From CAZKVJ01 sp964556225 (GTDB taxonomy: Bacteria > Actinomycetota > Acidimicrobiia > Acidimicrobiales > Ilumatobacteraceae), in NCBI GenBank assembly GCA_964556225.1, contig CAZKVJ010000008.1, positions 90,710 through 154,709 on the forward strand: a stretch of 64,000 bases of DNA, given 5' to 3'. Positions 26,589-34,422 of the stretch are shown piece by piece; position 1 is the first letter of the stretch; every line of letters begins with the position of its first letter. The translations under genes were made by a program, and so were the position numbers. The notes beneath the pieces are model-generated. The model saw only the letters and a list, made by a program, of their open reading frames with translations. It was not told the DNA's origin and made no database searches.

Positions 26589-26615
26589 GACGCTCCCCAC
26601 CCGCGATCCGTGACA
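26589..26615 (-). promoter_or_regulatory. Candidate ECF41-dependent promoter
   Basis: On the minus strand TGTCAC (26615-26610), a 17-nt spacer and CGTC (26592-26589) lie 21 nt upstream of the oxidoreductase ATG at 26568. The known ECF41 autoregulated promoters read TGTCACA at -35 and CGTC at -10. This supports autoregulation of the oxidoreductase-sigma operon. Confidence 0.65.
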
Positions 26616-26640
26616 GGCTCGCCGCCCCCGCACCCCTTCC

Positions 26641-26690
26641 GTTCTGGTCCCAGGAAGTAGCGCTGAGCGCTACCAGGTGCTGCCAGAACC
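26641..26690 (+). repeat. Dispersed palindromic repeat, copy 1
   Basis: A 50-nt element beginning GTTCTGGTCCCAGG and ending CTGCCAGAACC, with a central TAGCGC-TGA-GCGCTA palindrome and outer arms GTTCTGG / CCAGAAC. It sits between the divergent oxidoreductase and dienelactone hydrolase genes, upstream of the ECF41-type promoter. The 31 nt at its 5' end are identical to copies at 47431 and 63946. Confidence 0.85.
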
Positions 26691-26726
26691 GGGGATGGGG
26701 TGGCCGGTGATGTGGCACCATGCGGC

Positions 26727-27431
26727 ATGGCCGACCAGCGCACCGACACCGTGACCGTCGCCGACGGATCCTTCGACCTCTTCGTGTGGACCCCGCCGTC
26801 GGGGCGAGGACCCGCCGTGCTCGTGATCCAGGAGATCTTCGGCGTCGGACCGTACATCCGGGCGGTGGCGGAGCGACTCGCCGGAGCCGGCTACGTGGTG
26901 GGCGCACCGGACGTGTTCTGGCGGTTCGCGCCGGGCTGGGCGGCGCCCCACGACGAGGCCGGCCTGGCCGCCAGCCTGGAGAAGGTCGGCCAGCTCGACC
27001 CGCAGCGGGCGGTGGCCGACTGCGCCGCAGCGCTCGAGGCGCTCGGCGGGCTGGGTGAGGTGGACGGGCGGCCGGCAGTCCTCGGGTTCTGCCTGGGCGG
27101 CACACTGGCGTGGGGCGTGGCCGCCGCCGACGCCCCGAGCGCCTGCGTCAGCTACTACGGCAGCGGCGTGCCGTCGATGCTCGACCTGGTCGACGCCGTG
27201 TCCTGTCCGACGCTGTTCCACTTCGGCGACGCCGACCCGTACATCCCGTCGGAAGGCGTCGACGCGCTGAACGAAGCCATCGCCGGGAGGGACGGGTTCG
27301 TGCTCAACGTCGAGCGGGCAGGGCACGCGTTCGACAACCACGAGGCGCCGATGTTCTACGACGAGGGCGCGGCCCACGCGGCGTGGTCCAAGACGATGGC
27401 GTTCCTGACGACGCACCTCCCCACGGGCTGA
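26727..27431 (+). CDS. Dienelactone hydrolase family protein
   Basis: A 234-residue alpha/beta hydrolase with the nucleophile elbow GFCLGG (cysteine nucleophile, about residue 120), an acid in HFGDADPYIP and the catalytic histidine in ERAGHAFDN. The family opens dienelactone to maleylacetate, but many members act on other esters. An upstream GTG/ATG at 26700 was rejected because it would lie almost against the repeat and lacks family similarity. It is convergent with ruvB and stands alone. Confidence 0.85.
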   Translation: MADQRTDTVTVADGSFDLFVWTPPSGRGPAVLVIQEIFGVGPYIRAVAERLAGAGYVVGAPDVFWRFAPGWAAPHDEAGLAASLEKVGQLDPQRAVADCAAALEALGGLGEVDGRPAVLGFCLGGTLAWGVAAADAPSACVSYYGSGVPSMLDLVDAVSCPTLFHFGDADPYIPSEGVDALNEAIAGRDGFVLNVERAGHAFDNHEAPMFYDEGAAHAAWSKTMAFLTTHLPTG

Positions 27432-27452
27432 CGCGTCGCCCGCCGGCCGGGG

Positions 27453-28493
27453 TCAGCCGAACAGACCGGGCTGCGACGCACCGGGTCCGCCCGGCGACGG
27501 CGGCTCGATCCCGAGGTGCACCCACGCCGCCGGCATGGCGACCCGTCCCCGGGGTGTGCGCACCAGCAGGCCCTGCTGGATGAGGAACGGCTCGTACACG
27601 TCTTCGACCGTCTCGGGCTGCTCGCCGACGCTGATGGCCAGTGTGGACAGACCCACCGGGCCACCGCCGAACTGCTGGCACACGGCGCCGAGGATCGCCC
27701 GGTCGACCTTGTCGAGGCCTCGGTCGTCCACCCCGAACAGCGCCAGCCCCTCGCGCGCGATCGCCTGGTCGATCTCGCCGTCGGCGCGCACCTCGGCGAA
27801 GTCACGCACCCGGCGCAACAGGCGGTTGGCGATGCGGGGGGTGCCGCGACTGCGCCGGGCGATCTCGTAGCAGCCCTCGGCATCGATGCCGACGGACAGA
27901 ATGCCGGCGGCCCGGCGCACGATGGCCTCGAGCTCGTCGTCGTCGTAGTAGTCGAGCCGGGCGACGAGCCCGAAGCGGTCGCGCAGCGGCCCGGTGATCA
28001 TGCCCGTGCGGGTGGTGGCGCCGACGAGGGTGAAGCGGGGCAGGGTCAGGCGGATCGACGACGCTGCGGGGCCCTTGCCGACGACGATGTCGAGCTGGAA
28101 GTCCTCCATGGCCGGGTAGAGGATCTCCTCGACCGCCCGGGAGAGACGGTGGATCTCGTCGATGAAGAGCACGTCGCCCTCGTCGAGCTTGGTGAGGATC
28201 GCCGCCAGGTCACCGGCCCGTTCGAGGGCCGGCCCGGAGGTGACGTGGAGGGCGACGCCCATCTCGGCGGCGACGATGCCCGCCAGCGTGGTCTTGCCGA
28301 GACCGGGCGGACCGGCGAACAGCAGGTGATCGGCGGCCTGGCCGCGGCGGCGGGCGGCCTCGAGGACGATGCCGAGGTGCTCTTTCAGCTCGCGCTGGCC
28401 CACGAAGTCGGCGAGGTGGCGTGGGCGCAGACCGGCCTCGTCGGCGGCTTCGACCGGATCGGTGGGCTGCGGGTCGAGGAACTCGTCACGCAC
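27453..28493 (-). CDS. ruvB: Holliday junction branch migration ATPase RuvB
   Basis: A 346-residue AAA+ ATPase with GPPGLGKTTLAGIVA (Walker A), VLFIDEIHRLSRAVEEILYPAMEDF (Walker B), the sensor GATTRTGMITGPLRDRFG and a C-terminal winged helix. It drives branch migration with RuvA. The GTG at 28493 was chosen because it yields the usual VRDEFLDP-type start and overlaps the ruvA stop by 8 nt; the longer frame upstream is a shadow of ruvA. Confidence 0.96.
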   Translation of the reverse strand: MRDEFLDPQPTDPVEAADEAGLRPRHLADFVGQRELKEHLGIVLEAARRRGQAADHLLFAGPPGLGKTTLAGIVAAEMGVALHVTSGPALERAGDLAAILTKLDEGDVLFIDEIHRLSRAVEEILYPAMEDFQLDIVVGKGPAASSIRLTLPRFTLVGATTRTGMITGPLRDRFGLVARLDYYDDDELEAIVRRAAGILSVGIDAEGCYEIARRSRGTPRIANRLLRRVRDFAEVRADGEIDQAIAREGLALFGVDDRGLDKVDRAILGAVCQQFGGGPVGLSTLAISVGEQPETVEDVYEPFLIQQGLLVRTPRGRVAMPAAWVHLGIEPPSPGGPGASQPGLFG

Positions 28494-29079
28494 GGCGGGC
28501 CCCGAGCGCCTTGAGCGCGTCGCGCAGCATGGTGGCGGCATCGGTGTCGGCCGGCAGCTCGCGCAGGGTCTCTCGCACCTCGTCGGCGCCGTAACCGAGG
28601 CCGGCCAGCGCCTCGCGCACATCGGCCACTGCCGATGACCCCGCACCGGCCCCGGCCGGTGACATCTCGAGCGACGGCACGTTCAAGCGGCTCCTCAGCT
28701 CGACGAGGAGACGCTCGGCCGTCTTCTTGCCGACACCCGGCACGAGCGTCAGCGACGCCAGATCGCCGTTGGCGACGATGTCGACGAGCGCTGCCGGGCT
28801 GTGGGTGCCGAGGATGGCGAGCGCCAGCGCCGGCCCGACCCCGTGTGTGGCGATGAGCACCTGGAACGTGGACCGCTCGTCGCGGGCCAGGAAGCCGTAG
28901 AGCGTCTGGGCGTCTTCGCGGATGTGGTGGTGGATGTGCAAGAACACCGGGGCCGTGGGCTCCAGCTCGGCCAGCGTGCGTGGGGTGACGGTGACCAGGT
29001 AGCCGACGCCGCCGACCTCGACCAGCACCGATCCGTCGTGGCCGCGCTCGAGCACCTGCCCGCGCAGCGATCCGATCAC
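28486..29079 (-). CDS. ruvA: Holliday junction DNA-binding protein RuvA
   Basis: A 197-residue protein with the N-terminal OB-fold (MIGSLRGQVLE), two helix-hairpin-helix motifs (ATHGVGPALALAIL and VPGVGKKTAERLLVELRSRL) and a C-terminal RuvB-binding domain ALAGLGYGADEVRETLREL. It forms the tetramer that holds four-way junctions. The GTG start overlaps the ruvC stop by 4 nt. Confidence 0.96.
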   Translation of the reverse strand: MIGSLRGQVLERGHDGSVLVEVGGVGYLVTVTPRTLAELEPTAPVFLHIHHHIREDAQTLYGFLARDERSTFQVLIATHGVGPALALAILGTHSPAALVDIVANGDLASLTLVPGVGKKTAERLLVELRSRLNVPSLEMSPAGAGAGSSAVADVREALAGLGYGADEVRETLRELPADTDAATMLRDALKALGARRA

Positions 29080-29636
29080 CGGACACCTGCCGTCGTCGTG
29101 GCCGGCGCGCTCGCGGCCCGCACCCTGGCCCGCAGCGGTGCCATGGCGAGATGGCACAGCGCCAGGGCGGCGGCGTCGGCGGCGTCCGGTGGCTCGGGCA
29201 CGCGGGACAGCCCGAGGCGGGCCTGGACCATCTTCTGCACCTGGGCCTTGCCGGCTCCGCCGTAGCCGGCGACCGCGTCCTTCACCTGGTTGGGCGTGTA
29301 CTGAACGACCTCGCACCCGGCGGCGGCGGCCTCGGCCAGGGCCAGGCCGCTGGCCTGCCCGACGCTCATCGCCGTGCGGACGTTCACCTGGAAGAACACC
29401 TGCTCGACGGCGACGGTGGCCGGGCGGTACTCGGCGATCAGGTGGGCCAGCTCGGCGCGCAGGGCGGCCAGGCGCTGCGGCAGCGGCTCCGACGCGGACG
29501 TCCGCACGACGCCGAGCGCGACCGGCCGGGACGCCGAGGCGCCGGCGGCGTCGAGCACGGCGTATCCGCAACGGGTGAGCCCGGGGTCGATCCCGAGCAC
29601 CCGCCCCGACACCAGATCACGCGAGGGGACGAACAC
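29076..29636 (-). CDS. ruvC: Crossover junction endodeoxyribonuclease RuvC
   Basis: A 186-residue RNase-H-fold resolvase with the acidic residues in VLGIDPGLTRCGYAVLD, VAVEQVFFQVN and PDAADAAALALCHLA. It cleaves Holliday junctions. The GTG at 29636 adds about 11 residues before the family start VSGRVLGIDPG; TAGCAT (29650-29645) lies 8 nt upstream of it, and the GTG at VSGR is an alternative. It heads the ruvC-ruvA-ruvB run. Confidence 0.95.
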   Translation of the reverse strand: MFVPSRDLVSGRVLGIDPGLTRCGYAVLDAAGASASRPVALGVVRTSASEPLPQRLAALRAELAHLIAEYRPATVAVEQVFFQVNVRTAMSVGQASGLALAEAAAAGCEVVQYTPNQVKDAVAGYGGAGKAQVQKMVQARLGLSRVPEPPDAADAAALALCHLAMAPLRARVRAASAPATTTAGVR

Positions 29637-29697
29637 AGGTTCGCATGCTAGCCACCCGTCGGCGCCGGGCCGCGGATCCTTGCGCCCGCACCGGCGC

Positions 29698-30159
29698 TCA
29701 GGCCGGCGGCCGAGCGGACGTGACCGCCTCGAGCAGCTCCTCCACCGGCCGGAACGTGAGCCCGGCGATGGCCCGGTGGGCGTAGCGGACGATGCCCTCG
29801 GCGTCGACCACGAAGACGCTCCGGCGGGGGAAGCCGAGCGGGCCGAGCGTGCCGTAGCGACCGGCGACGGCCTTGTCCGTGTCGGCGAGGAGGGGGAAGC
29901 CGAACCCGTGCTTGGCGGCGAAGCGCTCGTGACTCGCGAGGTCCTGCGGCGAGATGGCAAGGACCTGCGCGCCGACCTGCTCGAACTGCGCCAGGTCGTC
30001 GTTGTAGGTGTTGAGCTGGCGAGTGCAGACGGGCGTGTCGTCGCCCGGGTAGAACACGAGCACGACGGGCGAGCCGGCGTAGTCCGACAGCGAGTACTCG
30101 CGCTGGCCTGTGCCCGGCAGCGTGAAGTCCGGTGCCCGATCACCGACCGCGATGCTCAT
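29698..30159 (-). CDS. Peroxiredoxin, AhpC/TSA (Bcp-like), 1-Cys
   Basis: A 153-residue thioredoxin-fold peroxidase with the peroxidatic cysteine in YPGDDTPVCTRQLN (Cys45). No second cysteine is present anywhere in the protein, so the resolving thiol must come from another molecule; most Bcp proteins have CxxxxC. It reduces hydroperoxides. It stands between ruvC and the divergent ClC gene, with repeat copy 2 51 nt upstream of its start. Confidence 0.9.
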   Translation of the reverse strand: MSIAVGDRAPDFTLPGTGQREYSLSDYAGSPVVLVFYPGDDTPVCTRQLNTYNDDLAQFEQVGAQVLAISPQDLASHERFAAKHGFGFPLLADTDKAVAGRYGTLGPLGFPRRSVFVVDAEGIVRYAHRAIAGLTFRPVEELLEAVTSARPPA

Positions 30160-30209
30160 GGACCGTCACGGTACCCCGCGCCGGCGCAGCGGGCCCGCCG
30201 CCACATTCC

Positions 30210-30259
30210 GTTCTGGTCCCGGGAAGTAGCGCTGGGCGCTACTTCCTGGGACCAGAAGC
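30210..30259 (+). repeat. Dispersed palindromic repeat, copy 2 (near-perfect hairpin)
   Basis: The 5' half matches copies 1, 3 and 4 with two A-to-G changes. Here the whole element is self-complementary: 22-nt arms 30211-30232 and 30236-30257 around TGG, with a single G-U type mismatch. It lies between the divergent peroxiredoxin and ClC genes. Confidence 0.88.
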
Positions 30260-30283
30260 GAGGGGTGGGGCAGTATTGGGGGT

Positions 30284-31648
30284 GTGGGGCATGACGGTCA
30301 GGGCGCACCCGACGAGGGAGGCACGCCGTCGTGGCGGGTGACGCTGCGCGCTGAGATGCGCGAGCAGGGCGAGCTTGTCGTGTTCCTGCTGCGCTGGATC
30401 GCCCTCGGCGCCGCGTCGGGGGTGCTCGCAGGTGTGTCCTCGTGGCTGTTCCTCGAGCTGTTGGACCGAGTGACGGACTTCCGGGTCGAGCACGAGTGGA
30501 TCATCTTCCTGCTCCCCCTCGCCGGACTCGTCATCGGCTGCGCCTACCACTACCTGGGCGGCCGGTCCATCGAGGGCAACACGCTGCTCATCGACGAGAT
30601 CCACACCCCGTCCAACTGGGTGCCGCGCCGGATGGCGCCGCTCGTGCTGCTCGGCACGCTCGGCACCCATCTGTTCGGTGGCTCGGCCGGCCGCGAGGGC
30701 ACGGCGCTGCAGATGTCCGGCAGCCTGACCGACTGGCTGTCGAGGGCGCTGCGCCTCGGCCCCGGCGACCGACGGCTGATGCTGATCACGGCGCTCGCCG
30801 GCGGGTTCGGCGCGGTGTTCGGCGTCCCCATGGCCGGCGCAGTGTTCGCGCTCGAGGTCCAGGCGGTCGGCCGGGTCCGCTACGAGGCCCTCGTCCCGGC
30901 GCTGACGGCGTCCGTCGTGGGCGACCTCGTGGTCGGTGCACTCGGCTTCGAGCACGCCTCGATGCCCCAGCTCCACGTCGGCGTCAACGCGTGGCTGCTG
31001 GCGCGGATCGCCGTCGCCGGCCTGCTGTTCGGCCTCACGGGCGCGGCGTTCGCCGAGCTGGCGCACCTCATCAAGCGGGCGATGGCCCGTGTCATCGCCT
31101 GGCCGCCGCTGCGCCTCGTCATCGGCGGCGTCGGCGTGGTCGGGCTGGCGCTGGTGTTCGGCACCGAGTACTGCGGGCTCTCCCTGCCCCTCCTCGACCT
31201 CGGCCTGGCGGGGGTGCCGCTCGGGTTCGACGTCTTCGCCCTCAAGCTGGTCTTCACGGCGATGACGCTGGGATCGGGCTTCCCCGGGGGCGAGGTCACG
31301 CCGCTGTTCGTCATCGGGACGACGCTCGGCGCGGCGCTGGCGACGCCCCTCGGCCTTCCGGTCACGCTCGTCGCCGCCGTCGGCTTCGCCGCCGTCTTCG
31401 CCGGCGCGTCCAACACCCCCCTCGCCTGCACGATCCTGGGGATCGAGATGTTCGGGTCTGGGGCGGCGGTCCCGCTGGCCGTCGGCTGTGTCGTCGCGTA
31501 CGTCTTCTCCAGCCACCGAGGCATCTACCCCAGCCAGCGCATCCACGCCGCCAAGGGTGCTCGGGCCATCACCGGCGCGCCCTCGCTGCGCCAGCACGTG
31601 CAGATCCATCGCCACGGCCGGCCCCCGAGCCACGGCGGGATCGACTAG
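30284..31648 (+). CDS. ClC-family anion channel or antiporter
   Basis: A 454-residue membrane protein with about ten or more hydrophobic segments and the ClC motifs GGSAGREGTALQMSGSL (with the gating glutamate of GREG), FGVPMAGAVFALE and LGSGFPGGEVTPLFVIGTTLG. Presence of the gating glutamate suggests an anion/proton exchanger. The filter differs from the Cl-selective GSGIP form, so chloride is not certain and fluoride is possible. The GTG at 30284 is the first start after the repeat; ATGs downstream would remove the N-terminal region. Confidence 0.85.
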   Translation: MGHDGQGAPDEGGTPSWRVTLRAEMREQGELVVFLLRWIALGAASGVLAGVSSWLFLELLDRVTDFRVEHEWIIFLLPLAGLVIGCAYHYLGGRSIEGNTLLIDEIHTPSNWVPRRMAPLVLLGTLGTHLFGGSAGREGTALQMSGSLTDWLSRALRLGPGDRRLMLITALAGGFGAVFGVPMAGAVFALEVQAVGRVRYEALVPALTASVVGDLVVGALGFEHASMPQLHVGVNAWLLARIAVAGLLFGLTGAAFAELAHLIKRAMARVIAWPPLRLVIGGVGVVGLALVFGTEYCGLSLPLLDLGLAGVPLGFDVFALKLVFTAMTLGSGFPGGEVTPLFVIGTTLGAALATPLGLPVTLVAAVGFAAVFAGASNTPLACTILGIEMFGSGAAVPLAVGCVVAYVFSSHRGIYPSQRIHAAKGARAITGAPSLRQHVQIHRHGRPPSHGGID

Positions 31649-31719
31649 CGCGACGACCTCAGGAACCTCCCAGACTGCTCGCAGCCACCTCACGAACGAG
31701 ACGAGTTGGCTCTCGACCC

Positions 31720-32547
31720 ATGACCGCCGAGATCGATCCCACCCACCCCGCGACTGCCGGCCCCATGAACCGCCGCCACCTGATCTCGCTCCTCGGCGTG
31801 GGTGGCGTCAGCCTGCTGGCCGCGTGCGCGACCGCCCGCCCGGGTGGCGGCTCCGGAGTGGCCTCCACGACGTCCGCCGCGTCAGCGACCACCGGCGGCG
31901 GCTCGGGTGATCTCACGACGACGCCCAGCGAGACCGGCGGACCGTTCCCCGCCGACGGCACCAACGACAACGGCGACGGCGCCGTGGCCGACGTGCTGGG
32001 CGACGCCCGTTCGATCCGCGCGGACATCCGCGCCGACCTCGACGGCACCAACACCCAAGACGGCGTCCCGCTCACCCTGAAGGTCAAGGTGCTGAAGGGC
32101 TCCGACGGCAGCCCGCTCGCCGGCGCCGCTGTGTACGTATGGCACTGCAATCGGGCCGGCGAGTACTCCGGGTACCGCTCGTCGATGCTCGGCGGGGACT
32201 TCAGCGACCGTTCGTTCCTCCGTGGCGTCCAGGTCGCCGACGCCAACGGCGGCGTCTCGTTCCAGACGATCCTGCCCGGGCGCTACCAGGGGCGAGCGTT
32301 CCACATCCACTTCGAGGTCTTCTCCGACGCCACCTACGCAACGAAGCTGCTCACCAGCCAGATGGCGATGGACGACGTGCTGGTCGACTCGCTCTACGCC
32401 CACGTCCCCGGGTACGAGCAAGCGCTGCGCAACGACACCGACAACGCCGATGACGGCATCTTCGGCGACGGCGTCGGCCACCAGCTCCTCGAGGTGAGCG
32501 GTGACGTGAGCTCGGGCCTGACGGCGTCCTTCACGGCCGTCGTGTGA
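31720..32547 (+). CDS. Intradiol ring-cleavage dioxygenase-like lipoprotein
   Basis: A 275-residue exported protein. A twin-arginine-like start (MNRRHLISLLGVGGVSLLAAC) ends in a lipobox with Cys36, then a Ser/Thr/Gly-rich linker. The C-terminal domain has all four iron ligands of protocatechuate 3,4-dioxygenases: Tyr149 (AGEYSGY), Tyr189 (PGRY), His195 and His197 (FHIHF). It would cleave a catechol-type compound outside the membrane; the substrate is unknown. A later ATG at 31765 (MNRRH) is an equally good start. Confidence 0.82.
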   Translation: MTAEIDPTHPATAGPMNRRHLISLLGVGGVSLLAACATARPGGGSGVASTTSAASATTGGGSGDLTTTPSETGGPFPADGTNDNGDGAVADVLGDARSIRADIRADLDGTNTQDGVPLTLKVKVLKGSDGSPLAGAAVYVWHCNRAGEYSGYRSSMLGGDFSDRSFLRGVQVADANGGVSFQTILPGRYQGRAFHIHFEVFSDATYATKLLTSQMAMDDVLVDSLYAHVPGYEQALRNDTDNADDGIFGDGVGHQLLEVSGDVSSGLTASFTAVV

Positions 32548-32575
32548 GCGTCCGGGGGCGGGGTGACCGGGCTGC

Positions 32576-33358
32576 TCAGCGTCGTGGCGGCCGGGGGATG
32601 AACGGGCTCGTGCGGGCCACGTACTCCTCGTACCCGGCCCGGCGCTTGACGAGCGACTTCTCGAGGAGCGTCACGCCCGACACCCGGCGCAGCAGCACCG
32701 TCATCACCACGGCGCCGATCAGCCCGATCGCCCCGATCCCCGTCTCGGCGGCGACGAGCGCGATCCCCCACCACACGCAGGCGTCGCCGAAGTAGTTCGG
32801 GTGGCGGGTGTAGCGCCACAGCCCGCGGTCCATCACGGTGCCAGCGTTGGCCGGGTCCCGCTTGAAGCGGGCGAGCTGCCAGTCGCCCACCGCCTCGAAG
32901 AACAGCCCGACCGCCCACACGGCCACGCCGATCCATGCCAGCACGCCCGGGTCCGGCGACTGGTCGACCTGGCCCAGCTGCACCGGCAGCGAGACGATCC
33001 ACATCAGCACGCCCTGCAGCGCGAACACCGTGACCAGGCTCACCACGGGGAAGCGCTCACCGTGACGCTTGCGCATCGCCCGGTACCGGAAGTCCTCGCC
33101 CTTGCCGTGGTTGCGCACCGCCAGGTACCCGGCCAGGCGCAGCCCCCAGATGGTGGTCATCCCCACGAGCAGGGCGCGGCGGGCACCGTTGCCGTCGGTG
33201 ACCGCGAGCACGGCCCAGGCGACGAGCACGAATCCCAGGCCCCAGACGATGTCGACGATCGACGCGTTCTTCAGCACCACGCTGACGACCCAGGTGACGA
33301 GCATCAGCACCGCCACCGTGGCGGCAGCGACGAGGAGCGCGGTGCCGGCGTCGCTCAT
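32576..33358 (-). CDS. DUF1295 membrane protein (steroid reductase / isoprenylcysteine methyltransferase fold)
   Basis: A 260-residue polytopic membrane protein with the C-terminal signature GLWRYTRHPNYFGDACVWWGIALVA and LLEKSLVKRRAGYEEYVARTSPFIPRPPRR of the DUF1295/ICMT superfamily. Members are SAM- or NADPH-dependent enzymes acting on lipids. The start at 33358 overlaps the stop of the acyltransferase gene upstream by 4 nt, so they form an operon probably in lipid metabolism. The exact reaction cannot be named. Confidence 0.82.
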   Translation of the reverse strand: MSDAGTALLVAAATVAVLMLVTWVVSVVLKNASIVDIVWGLGFVLVAWAVLAVTDGNGARRALLVGMTTIWGLRLAGYLAVRNHGKGEDFRYRAMRKRHGERFPVVSLVTVFALQGVLMWIVSLPVQLGQVDQSPDPGVLAWIGVAVWAVGLFFEAVGDWQLARFKRDPANAGTVMDRGLWRYTRHPNYFGDACVWWGIALVAAETGIGAIGLIGAVVMTVLLRRVSGVTLLEKSLVKRRAGYEEYVARTSPFIPRPPRR

Positions 33359-34347
33359 CCCGGCCCTCCGGCGCTCAGCTGGGCGTGCACCTTCTCGTCG
33401 ATCTCGAGCCACCGGGCGTCGAGCCAGGCGGTGAAGCCATCACCATCCGGGACGTCGGCCCGGTCGATCCGTCGAGCCTCGAAGTGCACGTGCGTCGCTC
33501 CCTTCGCCAACCGGCGATAGATGCCGCGCACCGTATCCATCCCCTCGAACCCGGTGTGCCACCCCACCACGACGTCCGCGGTCGGGCACCCGGCCAGCAG
33601 CGCCGCCGCGCCGGCCGGCCGCGGCGGGAGGAGGTGGCGCAGCCCTGCGAGCCGGGCGGAGCGCTCAGGGTCCTTCTCGGCGAGCGATGCCAGCATCCGC
33701 TCACGCTTGTGGTGCGCCGCTCTCGTCCCCTCCGGGAAGATGATCGCCACGTCGTTCGAACCCATCGTCGCCGCCATCGACCGCAGGGCCGCGAGCTCAG
33801 GGCCGCTGTCGGCGGCGCCCCGGTCGAGGAAGTGGTTGGGGAGACGGTTGCCGACGATGTCGAGGCACGGGTCGGCCAGCAGCTCACGCTTGAGCACGTA
33901 GCGCGGGTCCATCCCGGCGAGCACCGAGGTGACCCAGGCGCTCACCAGCGAGTCCGCGTAGCTGGCGTGCCGGCACACCAGGATGAGCGGACCACGGCCG
34001 AACGCCGACACGTCGGGGGCCTCGATCGGCATGTCCGCGCACCGCTGCAGCGCACCGACCAGCCGGTGGATCCACCAGCGCTGCAGGCGGACGTGGGCGG
34101 CGCGGTCACCAGAGCGGAACGTCAGCCACAGCCACGTCGCGGCGAGGATGCCCGCCGACTCCAGCCACGCCCAGCACACGCCGCACAGGGCGAGCCGGGT
34201 CAGGGGCAGGCGGCGGCGAAGGGTCACCACGTCGGCGAGCAACGTGGCCGGCAGCCACAAGGGCAAGAGCAGCACCGAGCCCGCAGCAACACCGAACGCC
34301 ACCGACACGGAGATGGCGCGTCGTCGGAGCCGGCCCGAGGAGCTCAC
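33355..34347 (-). CDS. 1-acyl-glycerol-3-phosphate acyltransferase-like membrane protein
   Basis: A 330-residue protein with two N-terminal hydrophobic segments and the acyltransferase motifs HASYADS (HX4D, motif I) and IIFPEGTRAAHHKR (motif III). The layout resembles bacterial acyltransferases of the LPLAT superfamily that span the membrane. The GTG at 34347 has TAGGTT (34360-34355, minus strand) 7 nt upstream, so the mRNA is probably leaderless. The much longer open frame upstream is antisense to the GH3 gene and was rejected. Confidence 0.8.
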   Translation of the reverse strand: MSSSGRLRRRAISVSVAFGVAAGSVLLLPLWLPATLLADVVTLRRRLPLTRLALCGVCWAWLESAGILAATWLWLTFRSGDRAAHVRLQRWWIHRLVGALQRCADMPIEAPDVSAFGRGPLILVCRHASYADSLVSAWVTSVLAGMDPRYVLKRELLADPCLDIVGNRLPNHFLDRGAADSGPELAALRSMAATMGSNDVAIIFPEGTRAAHHKRERMLASLAEKDPERSARLAGLRHLLPPRPAGAAALLAGCPTADVVVGWHTGFEGMDTVRGIYRRLAKGATHVHFEARRIDRADVPDGDGFTAWLDARWLEIDEKVHAQLSAGGPG

Positions 34348-34410
34348 GCCGGCGAACCTAGCGCTGGGTGGAGAGGCCCGGCACCCGTTCGCGGGCGATG
34401 CGGGGATGGC

Positions 34411-34416
34411 TACGGT
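34411..34416 (+). promoter_or_regulatory. Candidate -10 box of the GH3 gene (leaderless)
   Basis: TACGGT ends 6 nt before the ATG at 34423, in the divergent region with the acyltransferase, whose own TAGGTT box is at 34360-34355 on the other strand. Confidence 0.45.
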
Positions 34417-34422
34417 GAGCCG

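Noticed and set aside
33385..34422. A long open N-terminal extension in frame with the GH3 gene
   Set aside because: It is antisense to the acyltransferase gene. The ATG at 34423, with a -10 box 6 nt upstream, gives a normal GH3 start.
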